The position numbers and the translations under genes were made by a program. This document shows, piece by piece, positions 25,503-35,998 of a stretch of DNA of 64,000 bases. Numbering within the stretch: position 1 is the stretch's first letter; each line of letters opens with the position of its first letter. Origin of the DNA: Guyparkeria hydrothermalis (GTDB lineage: Bacteria; Pseudomonadota; Gammaproteobacteria; Halothiobacillales; Halothiobacillaceae); assembly GCF_023555385.1 (NCBI RefSeq), contig NZ_JAJSED010000001.1, forward strand, positions 124,001-188,000, read 5' to 3'. Below the pieces are notes generated by a model, which saw nothing but the letters and a program-made list of their open reading frames with translations, was not told the DNA's origin and made no database searches.

Positions 25503-25536
25503 CAAACGAAAAACGGCGCGCTGGTGGGCGCGCCGT
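25503..25536 (-). terminator. Intrinsic terminator of sqr
   Basis: ACGGCGCGC (25513-25521) pairs with GCGCGCCGT (25528-25536) around a 6-nt loop. On the minus strand it is followed by TTTTTCGTTT. It lies 27 bp past the sqr stop. Confidence 0.88.
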
Positions 25537-25563
25537 CGTGGGGTTTCGCCTCGGGCGATAGGT

Positions 25564-26937
<1,374 letters not shown>

Positions 26938-26947
26938 CTATGTCATT

Positions 26948-27010
26948 GAGAAAATCAATTTCTCGTCGAGGTAGCTTGGCAAGCTGTTGAATTTACGCAA
27001 CAGAATTCAA
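26948..27010 (-). promoter_or_regulatory. AT-rich region with three inverted repeats upstream of sqr
   Basis: Within the 205-bp sqr leader, three perfect inverted repeats are lined up. They are GAGAAA-N5-TTTCTC (26948-26964), AGCTTG-N1-CAAGCT (26973-26985) and TTGAATT-N10-AATTCAA (26987-27010). The region is clearly more AT-rich than its surroundings. They are plausible binding sites for a sulfide- or redox-responsive regulator; which protein binds cannot be said from the sequence. Confidence 0.5.
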
Positions 27011-27046
27011 GGCCAAGTATATTAGTAAACAATTAACGCGCGGCAG

Positions 27047-28009
27047 TCAGGTCGTCTTGCCACGCCAGTCGGCCAGGTGTTCGCGGGGGAAGCCGATGAT
27101 CGAGGACGGTGCCGGGGAGAGGTCCACCCACAGGCCGCGATGATTGGGCCAGCGTTCGTCGAACCAGTGGCGGCCATTGCCCATCTCGATAAAGATCCAG
27201 CCGCCCGGTTCGAGGTGGGCGGGGGCCTGATCGAGCAGGCGTTCGACCAGTGCCAGCCCTTGGTCGGGCGCGAACAGGGCGCCGGCAGGCTCGTGGCCGT
27301 ACTCCGCCGGTAGGTCCTCGGCTTCGTCGGGGTGCACGTAGGGCGGGTTGCTGACGATCAGGTCGAAAACCAGTGGGGTGTCGTTGTCGTCGCGTAGCTG
27401 GTCGAACCCGTCGGACTGCACCAGCTCGACGCGGTCCTCGAGGTGGTAGTCGGCGACGTTGTGGGACGCGACCGCCAGTGCGCCAAAGTCGATGTCGCTG
27501 CCGATGACCAATGCTTGCGGGAAATGTTCGGCCAGGGCGATCGCGATGCACCCGGACCCGGTGCCGATGTCCAGAGCGCGCTTGATGCGTCGGCCGTGAT
27601 GCAGCACGCCCTTGAAATCGTCGCGGATCAGGTCGCCGAAGGGTGAACGCGGGATGAGCACGCGCTCGTCGACGTAGTAGGGCTGGCCGAGGAACCATGC
27701 CCGGTTGAGCAGGTAGGCCGTCGGAATGTGGTCGAGGCATCGCCGGCGGAGCAGTTCGGCTAGCTGCGAACGTTCCTCGCCGGTCAGCCGGGCGTCCCAC
27801 CAGCTGCGGTCGAGATCCGGGGGCAGGCGCAATCCCTCCAGCACGAGCCAGGCGGCTTCGTCCAGATAGGTCATCGTGCCATGGCCGAGGAATACGCCGT
27901 GCTCGTCCATGCGGCTGGCGGCCCAACGGACGAAGTCGAGGATGGTCTCGAGGTGGTCGTGATTGCCGAGCGTGTCGGGTCTCGGGTCGTGTGCTTCGGT
28001 TGGGATCAT
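27047..28009 (-). CDS. prmB: 50S ribosomal protein L3 N5-glutamine methyltransferase
   Basis: A SAM-dependent methyltransferase that modifies a glutamine of ribosomal protein L3. The catalytic NPPY motif occurs in LIVSNPPYVHPDE, and the SAM-binding motif in ALDIGTGSGCIAIALAEHFP. The N-terminal helical domain (FVRWAASRMDEHGVFLGHG) distinguishes PrmB from PrmC, and the 320-aa length fits. It is divergent from psd. Confidence 0.94.
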   Translation of the reverse strand: MIPTEAHDPRPDTLGNHDHLETILDFVRWAASRMDEHGVFLGHGTMTYLDEAAWLVLEGLRLPPDLDRSWWDARLTGEERSQLAELLRRRCLDHIPTAYLLNRAWFLGQPYYVDERVLIPRSPFGDLIRDDFKGVLHHGRRIKRALDIGTGSGCIAIALAEHFPQALVIGSDIDFGALAVASHNVADYHLEDRVELVQSDGFDQLRDDNDTPLVFDLIVSNPPYVHPDEAEDLPAEYGHEPAGALFAPDQGLALVERLLDQAPAHLEPGGWIFIEMGNGRHWFDERWPNHRGLWVDLSPAPSSIIGFPREHLADWRGKTT

Positions 28010-28114
28010 GGCGTGGAGACCGTCGCGTGTGCGCGTGTGAATACCGGGGCGGCTGGATATGACTCTGGCACAATACTACCTTCCCATCCGCACTCTTTCG
28101 CCAAGCGAGGCACC

Positions 28115-29005
28115 ATGGCATCCGCAACGAACACCGTGAAATGGCAATCGCGTCTCTGGGCGCGTCTGCAGTACGTCCTGCCTCATCACCTGATTTCGGG
28201 CGTGGTGTTCCGCGTCACCCGCTGGCGGGCGCCCTGGACCACCTGGCTGATCCGTCGTTTCGTGCGCGCTTTTGGCGTCAATCTCGACGAGGCGGCACAG
28301 CCCGACCCGACCGCCTACGAGACCTTCAACGCCTTTTTCACGCGCCCACTGGCCGATGGGGCACGGCCGATCGAGGGCGAGGCTGGCGATTGGGTCAGCC
28401 CGGTCGATGGCGGGATCAGCCAGATCGGCCATATCCAGTCGGGCAATATCTTCCAGGCCAAGGGGCATGCCTATACCGCCACCGACCTGCTGGGAGGGGA
28501 TGCCGAGCTGGCCGAGCAGTTCAAGGACGGCTCGTTCGCCACGCTCTATCTCTCGCCGTCGGATTACCACCGCATCCACATGCCGGTCGACGGGACGCTG
28601 CGCGAGATGATTCACGTGCCGGGGCGGCTGTTCTCCGTCTCGACCGGCACGGTAGCCGAGGTGCCGCGCCTGTTTGCCCGCAACGAGCGCCTGGTCTGCC
28701 TGTTCGACACGGCTGATGGGCCGATGGCAATGGTGCTGGTCGGCGCGATCAACGTCTCGGCGATCGAAACAGTCTGGGCGGGGTTGGTCACCCCGAGCCC
28801 GCAGCGCCAGGTGGGGCGCTGGGCGTATCGGGATGAGGATGGCCTGTCGATTCGGTTGAAGCGGGGAGCCGAGATGGGGCGCTTCAATATGGGCTCGACC
28901 GTGATTCTGCTCACCGCGCCCGGGGTCGATTTCGATCCGCGCTGGCAGACCGAGATGCCCATCAAGTTGGGCGAGCGGCTTCAGGCCACCAGCGCGCAGG
29001 ACTGA
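28115..29005 (+). CDS. psd: Phosphatidylserine decarboxylase proenzyme
   Basis: Makes phosphatidylethanolamine from phosphatidylserine at the inner membrane. The proenzyme (296 aa) cleaves itself between Gly and Ser to create a pyruvoyl cofactor. The site here is FNMGSTVILL, with Met in place of the usual Leu of LGST. YLSPSDYHRIHMPVDG and PVDGGISQIG are conserved. The ATG at 28115 gives the usual N-terminal length; the longer frame to 27881 overlaps prmB. Confidence 0.95.
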   Translation: MASATNTVKWQSRLWARLQYVLPHHLISGVVFRVTRWRAPWTTWLIRRFVRAFGVNLDEAAQPDPTAYETFNAFFTRPLADGARPIEGEAGDWVSPVDGGISQIGHIQSGNIFQAKGHAYTATDLLGGDAELAEQFKDGSFATLYLSPSDYHRIHMPVDGTLREMIHVPGRLFSVSTGTVAEVPRLFARNERLVCLFDTADGPMAMVLVGAINVSAIETVWAGLVTPSPQRQVGRWAYRDEDGLSIRLKRGAEMGRFNMGSTVILLTAPGVDFDPRWQTEMPIKLGERLQATSAQD

Positions 29006-29027
29006 CGTCGAGCGGTGATGGGCCGGG

Positions 29028-30005
29028 TCACGCCCGGGCGTTGCTGAACGGGATCACCTGATCGATGTCATCGCTGCCGGTCAGCCACATCAGCAGCCGG
29101 TCGACGCCCAGCGCCACGCCGGTGCAGGCGGGCAGGCCGTCGTGTTCCAGGGCGTCGAGAAAGCGCCGCTGGGTGCCGGCTGCCTCTGCTATCTGTCCAT
29201 CAACGCCAAGTCGGCGCGCCTGCTCGGCAGGGTCGGTCAGCTCGTCGTAGCCGTTGGCGAGTTCCAGTGTGCCACCGTAGATCTCGAACCGGCTGGCGAT
29301 CGTCGTTTGTCGCCCCTCGAATTCCCGTGTTTCCAGTCGGGCCATGGCTGCCTGACTGGACGGGTAGCCGGTCACCACCGTCAGCCGTCCGGCCGGGAAG
29401 GTAGGTTCGATTACCGTGCTCATCAGCAGATCCAGCCAATCGTCACGTCGCATGCCTGATGAGTCGTTCAGGGTGATGCCGGCCTCACTGGCTGCCATTC
29501 GCAGGCTTTCCGTATCGGCAATGTACGGATCGAGCCCGCAGTGTTCTCGGAATAGTGGTCCGTATTCGCGTCGTTCCACTGCGCTGGCGGGTTGGCCGAG
29601 CACCTCGCCGGCGGCGTGGATCAGCGACAGGCTGGTCTCGATACCGGTCGCCAGGTCGGCACCGGTCTCGTACCACTCGAGCATGGTGAATTCGGGGTTG
29701 TGGCGCGTGCCGCGCTCGCCGGCCCGGAACACCGGCCCCAGGTAGTAGAGACCGGGCAGGTCCGGATAGGCGGAAAGGATGCGCTTCATCGACAGCTCGG
29801 GCGAGCTGTGCAGGCTGCCGGCCGGAGTGCCGTCGGCGAGCGTGACGCGGAACAGCGCGATGTTGGGCTCGAAGTCCGGGCTGTCGATCAGGCTGGGGGC
29901 GTCGATCTCCAGCCAGCCACGCTCGTCGAGGGTCTCGCGCAGGCAGCGCTTGAGGCGTGCCCGCCGGACGAGCATGTCGCGGCTCGCGCCGGGGCGCCAG
30001 TCCAC
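29028..30005 (-). CDS. epmA: EF-P--(R)-beta-lysine ligase
   Basis: A truncated class II lysyl-tRNA synthetase paralogue that attaches beta-lysine to elongation factor P instead of tRNA. It lacks the anticodon-binding domain. Motif 2 is FRAGERGTRHNPEFTMLEWYE-like (from FRAGERGTR), and motif 3 is ALGVDRLLMWLTGSDDI. I chose the GTG at 30005 because the residues after it (DWRPGASRDMLVRRARLK) align with the N-terminus of E. coli EpmA. It lies 36 bp downstream of efp. Confidence 0.94.
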   Translation of the reverse strand: MDWRPGASRDMLVRRARLKRCLRETLDERGWLEIDAPSLIDSPDFEPNIALFRVTLADGTPAGSLHSSPELSMKRILSAYPDLPGLYYLGPVFRAGERGTRHNPEFTMLEWYETGADLATGIETSLSLIHAAGEVLGQPASAVERREYGPLFREHCGLDPYIADTESLRMAASEAGITLNDSSGMRRDDWLDLLMSTVIEPTFPAGRLTVVTGYPSSQAAMARLETREFEGRQTTIASRFEIYGGTLELANGYDELTDPAEQARRLGVDGQIAEAAGTQRRFLDALEHDGLPACTGVALGVDRLLMWLTGSDDIDQVIPFSNARA

Positions 30006-30041
30006 GTCAGGGGAGGAGGGTGAACCGATGCTTCGGGCGCG

Positions 30042-30611
30042 TCAGTTCTTGACGCGCGAGAGATATTCGCCGGTGCGGGTGTCGCAGCGCAGCACCTCGC
30101 CTTCCTCGATGAACAGCGGCACCTTGACCACGGCGCCGGTTTCCAGCGTGGCCGGCTTGGTGCCGCCGGTGGCGGTGTCGCCGCGGATGCCCGGGTCGGT
30201 CTCGACGACCTTGAGCTCGACGTGGTTCGGCGGCAGCACCTGGATCGGGTTGCCGTTGAACAGCGTGATCTGGCACATGTCCTGTTCCTTGAGCCACTGC
30301 GCCGAATCGCCGACGGCTTCCTTGGTGGCCACGACTTGCTCGAAGGACTCGGGGTCCATAAAGTGCCACTCCTCGCCGTCGGAGAAGAGATACTGCATCT
30401 CCAGCTCGAGCACGTCGGCCGCCTCGATCGATTCGCCCGACTTGAACGTGCGCTCGATGGTCTTGCCCGTCTTGAGGTTCTTCAGCTTGACCCGGCTGAA
30501 TGCCTGGCCCTTGCCGGGCTTGACGAACTCGTTCTCGACGATGTTGGCCGGGTCGCCGTCGAGCATGACCTTGAGGCCGGAGCGGAATTCGTTGGTGCTG
30601 TAAGTAGCCAT
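30042..30611 (-). CDS. efp: Elongation factor P
   Basis: Relieves ribosome stalling at polyproline stretches. At 189 aa it has three domains: KOW-like N-terminal, then two OB folds. The modified lysine is K34 in [10 protein letters not shown], and the partner enzymes epmA (downstream) and epmB (divergent) are adjacent. The complete set for (R)-beta-lysylation is thus present. The C-terminus [11 protein letters not shown] is typical. Confidence 0.97.
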   Translation of the reverse strand: MATYSTNEFRSGLKVMLDGDPANIVENEFVKPGKGQAFSRVKLKNLKTGKTIERTFKSGESIEAADVLELEMQYLFSDGEEWHFMDPESFEQVVATKEAVGDSAQWLKEQDMCQITLFNGNPIQVLPPNHVELKVVETDPGIRGDTATGGTKPATLETGAVVKVPLFIEEGEVLRCDTRTGEYLSRVKN

Positions 30612-30644
30612 GGAAACCTGTCAGTCAATCGAAAGTCGTTGGAA

Positions 30645-31571
30645 ATGGCCGCGATCATACCCGATAACCCCTCTACATCCCAGCACCGCGCCGATCGTGC
30701 CGACGAAGCATTCGTCGAGCTGACCACTCCGCTGGTCGAGTCGCAGATCGACGCCGGCGACCCCGACGACCCCGTTGCCCGCCAGTTTCGTATCGACCCG
30801 CGCGAGTCACTCGAGGTGCCCGGGTTCGATGCGGACCCGGTCGGTGATCTTGCCGCCAATGCCGTGCCCGGCGTGCTGCACAAGTACCATGGCCGGGCGC
30901 TGCTGGTGCTGACCGGCGCCTGCGCGGTGCACTGCCGCTACTGCTTCCGCCGCCATTTCCCCTACGGCGACCAGCGTCTCGACGAGGCGGCGCTCGACCG
31001 CGCGCTGGACTACCTCGCCGACGATCCGGACATGACCGAGGTGATCCTCTCCGGCGGCGATCCGCTGGTGCTCAGTTCGCGCCGCCTGGCCGGGATTCTC
31101 GAACGACTGGCCGCGCTGCCGCATCTGCGTCGGTTGCGCATCCACAGCCGCATTCCCACGGTGTCCCCCGAGCGCGTCGACGAGCGCCTTTGCGAGGCGC
31201 TGGCGGCCTTTCCGGTGCCGGTAGTGCTGGTCGCCCACGTCAATCACCCTCGCGAGCTCGCTCAGGCCAGCGGGGAGGCATTCGATCGGCTGCAGCGCGC
31301 CGGCGTCACGCTTCTCAACCAGTCGGTGCTGCTCCATGGGGTGAACGACGACGCCGAGGTGCTGGCCTCGCTGTCCGAATCACTCTTCGACCAGGGGGTG
31401 CTGCCCTACTATCTGCATCATCTCGACCCGGTGGCCGGGGCGGCGCACTTTGCCGTGGGTGCCGATGCCGGTCGCGCACTGGTGGATACCCTGCGATCAA
31501 GGCTGCCGGGATACCTTGTGCCGACGTTCGTGGTCGAGCAGGCCGGCGAGCCGAGCAAGACGCCGCTTTGA
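30645..31571 (+). CDS. epmB: EF-P beta-lysylation protein, lysine 2,3-aminomutase family
   Basis: A radical-SAM, PLP-dependent enzyme that converts (S)-alpha-lysine to (R)-beta-lysine for EF-P. The cluster motif is CAVHCRYCFRRHFPY (C-x3-C-x2-C), and the aminomutase segments EVILSGGDPLVLS and RIHSRIPTVSPER are intact. The ATG at 30645 gives 308 aa, starting MAAIIPDNP. It is divergent from efp across a 33-bp gap, so both promoters overlap. Confidence 0.95.
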   Translation: MAAIIPDNPSTSQHRADRADEAFVELTTPLVESQIDAGDPDDPVARQFRIDPRESLEVPGFDADPVGDLAANAVPGVLHKYHGRALLVLTGACAVHCRYCFRRHFPYGDQRLDEAALDRALDYLADDPDMTEVILSGGDPLVLSSRRLAGILERLAALPHLRRLRIHSRIPTVSPERVDERLCEALAAFPVPVVLVAHVNHPRELAQASGEAFDRLQRAGVTLLNQSVLLHGVNDDAEVLASLSESLFDQGVLPYYLHHLDPVAGAAHFAVGADAGRALVDTLRSRLPGYLVPTFVVEQAGEPSKTPL

Positions 31572-31731
31572 TCGGAGCACAACCGCGCGATCATGCCCTT
31601 GGCGACGCGGGTGCGTAGATTCCAGCGTGCGCATTGAATACAGTATGATCAACGGCCCGTCCGGATGGCGGCGAGAATAACGGAATTACGGTAGGCGCGT
31701 CCCGGCAGGGACGGGAAAGGGAGCTTCGTCA

Positions 31732-33360
31732 ATGCCGGAAACACTACAGACGAATGCCGCAGATGATCTGCAGGCACTCTTGGATCGAATCGCGGTCGCC
31801 GAGCCGACCCGGGCCGCCAGTCTGCTGGCCGGGTTTCTCGGACGCGCCGATCTCGAGGAAATCAGCGACGAGGACCTGGCCGATCTGATCGCGGTACTCG
31901 AACCCCAGATCGCTCGGACAGCGACCGCATTGCGACGAGGCCTGCGGCAGAGTTCACTGCCGATCACGGATACGGCCCATGAACAGCTCTCGGCGCTGTT
32001 CACGCTCTATCGCGCCGCCCAGTCGCTGGCCAACCTGCAACTCGGTCTTGCCAAGGCCGGCGATAGCCCGGAGGCGATGCTGGCCGAGGCCAGCGCACAT
32101 CGGAATCGGGTGGAGTGGGCCGCGCGGCTGATCCTCGATTGCTATCAGCTGTATGTCGGCGTCCCGCAGCCGCTGTTTGCCGACTTGCACCAGTTCGCGC
32201 GCGCCGCCTGCCGGGATCTCGACGCCAGCCGACCGGCGGCCTGGGATGGCGTCCGGGACGTCTATGTCGCGATCCTGCTGCTAGGCATGGTCAATCCCTA
32301 TGCCCTGACCGTCGAGGAGATGGCGATTCTCTATCCCTGCCTGCGCGAAGTCGCCGCCGAGGTCGAGATCACCACCGGACGGCCGACGGGGTCCTCGCGA
32401 TTCGTCGACATGACCGGCCGGCTGGCACCTCACATCGCGGTACGGGGCGGCAAGGCGACCGTTGACGGGGCGGTCTACGTCGGCGTGGAGCGGCTCTATC
32501 GCCCGGAGACCGCCCAGCGACTGGGCCAGGAGTGCCGGGTGGCGCTGCGTGGCTTCCTGCGCCGGCTGCAGTTCTTCCTCACCTCGCGGGAAACGCGCCG
32601 GCAGGAACATCACGATTCGGCGCTCGGCGAGCGTTCGCTGATCACCATCGGCTTTCACAGCGTGCATCATCGGCTGCTGGATGAGATGCTTTACAGCGTG
32701 CGCGCTTCGCAGCATCTCACTATCTCGGGGCTTGACTGGGAAGGGCTGGAGCGGCCGGTGCACGGGCAGGTCAAGAAGGCGCCGAGCATCCACGACTTCA
32801 AGCTCGAGCTCGATGGCGGCGCCAAGGGCGACATCGACTGGGAGGCCATGCCGGATGCCGAGCGCAGGCGGGTCGGCCCGCGGTTGAACCGCCCGTCCAC
32901 CTGGGACGTGGTCAATCTGTCCGAACGAGGCCTGCGCCTTCACTGGCGGCTGGCCGATAACAGCCGGGCGGCGGTGGACGAGTTGATTCTCATCGAGCGG
33001 GACCCGGACGATGAGGCGGGCGGACTGGAGGCGGTAGTCGGGCTCGGCGTGATTCGCTGGGTGCGTCACCTCGATGAGGGGAACCGCACCATCGACATGG
33101 GCGCCGAACGGCTCGATGGCGACTGGATGGCCTATTTCGCCCGTCCGAGCGGCGCCTCGTCGCAGACATCTGCCACGTGGCCGGTACTCGCCCGTGTGGA
33201 TGGCAACCGGATCGATCAGCTGATCCTGCCGCCGGATCTCGCCGATCACGGCAGTCAGGTGACCGTGATCCGGGAGCAGGGCACAGACATACATCTCAAC
33301 CTGGAGCGAATCGTGATGGTCGGTTCGCATCTGGTGGTCATGGAGGCTAGCAACGCGTGA
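31732..33360 (+). CDS. PilZ-like domain protein preceding fimX, 542 aa
   Basis: A cytoplasmic protein with a mainly helical N-terminal region (about 1-330) and a C-terminal beta-rich region. The latter carries NLSERG (residues 395-400), which fits the PilZ c-di-GMP motif (D/N)-x-S-x-x-G. An Arg-rich stretch ERRRVGPR lies just upstream (377-384), and GVIRWVRHL downstream resembles the usual PilZ strand. This assignment is mine from motif reading. The TGA overlaps the GTG start of the FimX-like gene, so the two products are made together and may interact in type IV pilus or motility control. The N-terminal region was not recognised. Confidence 0.65.
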   Translation: MPETLQTNAADDLQALLDRIAVAEPTRAASLLAGFLGRADLEEISDEDLADLIAVLEPQIARTATALRRGLRQSSLPITDTAHEQLSALFTLYRAAQSLANLQLGLAKAGDSPEAMLAEASAHRNRVEWAARLILDCYQLYVGVPQPLFADLHQFARAACRDLDASRPAAWDGVRDVYVAILLLGMVNPYALTVEEMAILYPCLREVAAEVEITTGRPTGSSRFVDMTGRLAPHIAVRGGKATVDGAVYVGVERLYRPETAQRLGQECRVALRGFLRRLQFFLTSRETRRQEHHDSALGERSLITIGFHSVHHRLLDEMLYSVRASQHLTISGLDWEGLERPVHGQVKKAPSIHDFKLELDGGAKGDIDWEAMPDAERRRVGPRLNRPSTWDVVNLSERGLRLHWRLADNSRAAVDELILIERDPDDEAGGLEAVVGLGVIRWVRHLDEGNRTIDMGAERLDGDWMAYFARPSGASSQTSATWPVLARVDGNRIDQLILPPDLADHGSQVTVIREQGTDIHLNLERIVMVGSHLVVMEASNA

Positions 33361-35447
33361 CCCTTGTCGAATCCATCGAAAACACACCGTTTTCCATCCT
33401 GCACATCACGGGGTCGGTCAATGACTCGATCGCCCTGAGAGGCGAGTTGCGCAACGCGGGGCTGCAGGCCGGCGTGCACAACGCTCCCGATTTCGATGCC
33501 GCGCGCCAGGAAATTGCGAAGAACCCCGTCGACGTGATCTACGTCGAATTCGAGAACAGCGCCGAGCAGATGCTGACGGCACTCAATGAGCTGGCAGACC
33601 GAGAGCCGGCACTCAAAGGGGTGCCGATTGTGGTCTACGACGACACGGCTGATGCCGAGCAGGTCGAGGGCTTTCTCGAGGCCGGGGCGTTCGTCGTGAT
33701 CGAGCACGAAGCCCTGGTCGAGCCGCTGCTGATGCGCGCCGTGGCCACGGGCCTGCTGCACAAGGATCGTGAAAACAAGGTCATTCAGCTGGCCAAGTCC
33801 GAGCTGCGCTGCCAGAAGCTGATCGACGGCTCCGCCGAGGCGGTGGCGTATATCCAGGACGGCCTGCACATCTACGCCAACCGGGCCTACCTTGATCTGC
33901 TGGGGTTCGACAGCATCGACGACCTGCTCGAGGAGCCGATCCTCGATCTGGCCGCGGGCGATTCGGCACAGCGGCTCAAGGCGTTTCTCAAGACGGAGGA
34001 CGCCGAGGACACCTTTACCTTCCGCACCAACGGCGGCCACGAGATCGACGTGAGGGTGAACAGCACCGCCGCGTCGTTCGATGGCGAGCCCTGCCTGCAG
34101 ATCTTCGCCAATCAGGTGAAGGAAGACGTCGGCGACATCTCCGAGCAGCTGGAATATTTTGCCCGGCGCGACCTGCTCACGGGCCTGTACAACCGCAACT
34201 ACCTCTTCGAGCAGATCGAGGCCCGGCGTGCGGAGATCGAGGCCGAGGAAGAGGGCAGCGGCGCCCTGTTGCTGCTGGAGATCCTCAACCACGAGGAAAT
34301 CAAGCGGCACATCGGCACCACCGGCATGGACAATGTCCTGACGGAGTTCGGCAAGAAGATCGAGGAGCGCGTCGGTGGTCAGGGGCTGGTCGCTCGTCAC
34401 GGCGCCTTTTCCTTCCTGACGCTGCTGGGCCGGCTGGATCGCGACCACACGGCCGAGCTCGCCCACGCCCTCAACGAGCTGGCGCGCGAGTACGTCTTCA
34501 CCCAGGGGACCACGTCCGTCACGGTGATCACCTCGGCGGGCTATCTCGTGCTCGACGAGAATTCGCCGCCGAACGCGGCCGAGCTGGTCGATCGCGTCGA
34601 GAGGGCCTCCAACCGGGCCGCGCAGGAGGGCGAATACCAGGCACGGCTGTACGAGCCGGACATCAAGACCGCCTCCGAACGCGAACAGGACGAGGCCTGG
34701 GCGCGGAAGATCAAGGCCGCGCTGCGCGAGAGCCGCTTCTCGATGGTGTTCCAGCCGATCGTTTCCCTGACCGGCGACAGGGAGATCAGCCGCTACGAGG
34801 TCTTCGTGCGCATGGTCGACGAGGACGGCACCCTGATCTCGCCGGCGGAATTCCTCTCCCAGGCCGAGCGCGGCGACCTGATCCAGTCGATCGACCGCTG
34901 GGTGGTCCTCTCCGCGATCAAGCAGATCCACAACGGCGTGAAGGCGGGCGAAAAGCCCAAGCTCTACATCCGGATCAGCGACGCGTCGCTGCACGACCCC
35001 GAATTCTCCAAGTGGCTCGTCCAGCGCTTGCAGATGACCCGCCTGCCGGACACGCTCCTCGCGATCCAGGTCTCCGTCAACAAGGCGGGTCACGCCCTGC
35101 GTCACCTAGCCGACATGCAGGAGGCGATGCGTCCGCTGGGTGGCGAACTGATCCTCGATGGCTTCGGTTCAGGAGAAGATGGTTTCCGCATCCTCGACCA
35201 CCTGCCGGTCTCGACCATCAAGATCGCCCGCCGTCTCCTGGAGAACTTCGCGCAGGAAAGCGCCAACCAGGATCGGGTCGGCGAGGTGGTGCAGCACGCC
35301 AAGCAGGCGGACATGGCCGTGATCGTGCCCAACGTCGAGAATGCGGCCAGCCTGCAGGTGCTGTGGCCGCTGGGCGTCGATTTCGTCCAGGGCGACTTCA
35401 TCCAGGCCCCCCAGGAATCGCTCGAGTTCGATTTCGCCCAGTTCTGA
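33357..35447 (+). CDS. fimX: FimX-like degenerate REC-PAS-GGDEF-EAL protein
   Basis: A 696-aa c-di-GMP signalling protein with the FimX domain order. It has a receiver-like region without the phospho-acceptor Asp (1-130) and a PAS domain (about 152-250, with AYIQDGLHIYANRAYLDLLGF). A GGDEF domain follows with HGAFS in place of GGDEF (348-352), then an EAL domain with EVF in place of EAL (481-483). Both catalytic sites are therefore lost. The EAL domain keeps features of the c-di-GMP pocket, such as FQPIVSL and the late QGDFIQ. P. aeruginosa FimX is an inactive receptor controlling type IV pilus assembly; the same role is inferred here. The GTG start overlaps the upstream stop. Confidence 0.88.
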   Translation: MTLVESIENTPFSILHITGSVNDSIALRGELRNAGLQAGVHNAPDFDAARQEIAKNPVDVIYVEFENSAEQMLTALNELADREPALKGVPIVVYDDTADAEQVEGFLEAGAFVVIEHEALVEPLLMRAVATGLLHKDRENKVIQLAKSELRCQKLIDGSAEAVAYIQDGLHIYANRAYLDLLGFDSIDDLLEEPILDLAAGDSAQRLKAFLKTEDAEDTFTFRTNGGHEIDVRVNSTAASFDGEPCLQIFANQVKEDVGDISEQLEYFARRDLLTGLYNRNYLFEQIEARRAEIEAEEEGSGALLLLEILNHEEIKRHIGTTGMDNVLTEFGKKIEERVGGQGLVARHGAFSFLTLLGRLDRDHTAELAHALNELAREYVFTQGTTSVTVITSAGYLVLDENSPPNAAELVDRVERASNRAAQEGEYQARLYEPDIKTASEREQDEAWARKIKAALRESRFSMVFQPIVSLTGDREISRYEVFVRMVDEDGTLISPAEFLSQAERGDLIQSIDRWVVLSAIKQIHNGVKAGEKPKLYIRISDASLHDPEFSKWLVQRLQMTRLPDTLLAIQVSVNKAGHALRHLADMQEAMRPLGGELILDGFGSGEDGFRILDHLPVSTIKIARRLLENFAQESANQDRVGEVVQHAKQADMAVIVPNVENAASLQVLWPLGVDFVQGDFIQAPQESLEFDFAQF

Positions 35448-35472
35448 TGGTCGCCGTTCGGGAAAGCCAACG

Positions 35473-35498
35473 ACCCCGCGAATCCGCGGGGTTTCCAA
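35473..35498 (+). terminator. Probable terminator after fimX
   Basis: ACCCCGCG (35473-35480) pairs with CGCGGGGT (35485-35492) around a 4-nt loop. A short T/C-rich tail follows. It lies 25 bp after the fimX stop. Confidence 0.7.
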
Positions 35499-35575
35499 TT
35501 CCCGTGGACGTCTCCTAAGATGAGCGCCGCCCGGCGCCCGCCGGGCCACTTCGCCCACTCTCGAGAACCGACGCC

Positions 35576-35998
35576 GTGACCGACGCCGACCGACCCCTAG
35601 CCCCGCCCCTGAAGACCAGCCGGTCCACCGACCGCATCCTGGTCCAGGGGCTCGAATTCGAGACCATCATCGGCATCCTGCCGCATGAACGGGAGACCCC
35701 GCAGCCGCTGCGTGTCGACCTGGTGCTCGAGGTGGACTCGTTTCGCGATGCGGCGGCCAGCGAACGGATCGACCGGACGGTCGACTACGCCGCGGTATCG
35801 CGGCGCGTCACCGAGATCGCCCGCGAGGGGCGTTTTCAGCTGGTCGAGACTCTGGCCGAGACGACCTGCGAGGCCCTGTTGGCGGAGTTCCCGATTCGGC
35901 GCGTGACGTTGCGGGCGATGAAGCCGCATGCCCTTGCCGAGGCCGCCGGTGTGGGCGTGGAAATCACGCGGGAGGCGCCTGCCGGGGAGGGCGCATGA
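35576..35998 (+). CDS. folB: Dihydroneopterin aldolase
   Basis: A folate-pathway enzyme that splits dihydroneopterin to hydroxymethyl-dihydropterin and glycolaldehyde. Conserved segments are LEFETIIGILPHERETPQPL, TVDYAAVSRRV and QLVETLAETTCEALL. The GTG start at 35576 gives 140 aa with an N-terminal extension of about 20 residues beyond the usual enzyme. No internal Met gives a better start. It overlaps the midA-like gene by 4 bp. Confidence 0.92.
   Translation: MTDADRPLAPPLKTSRSTDRILVQGLEFETIIGILPHERETPQPLRVDLVLEVDSFRDAAASERIDRTVDYAAVSRRVTEIAREGRFQLVETLAETTCEALLAEFPIRRVTLRAMKPHALAEAAGVGVEITREAPAGEGA

Noticed and set aside
27881-28114. An N-terminal extension of psd overlapping prmB
   Set aside because: The in-frame extension runs antisense to prmB, and the psd family begins at the ATG at 28115.
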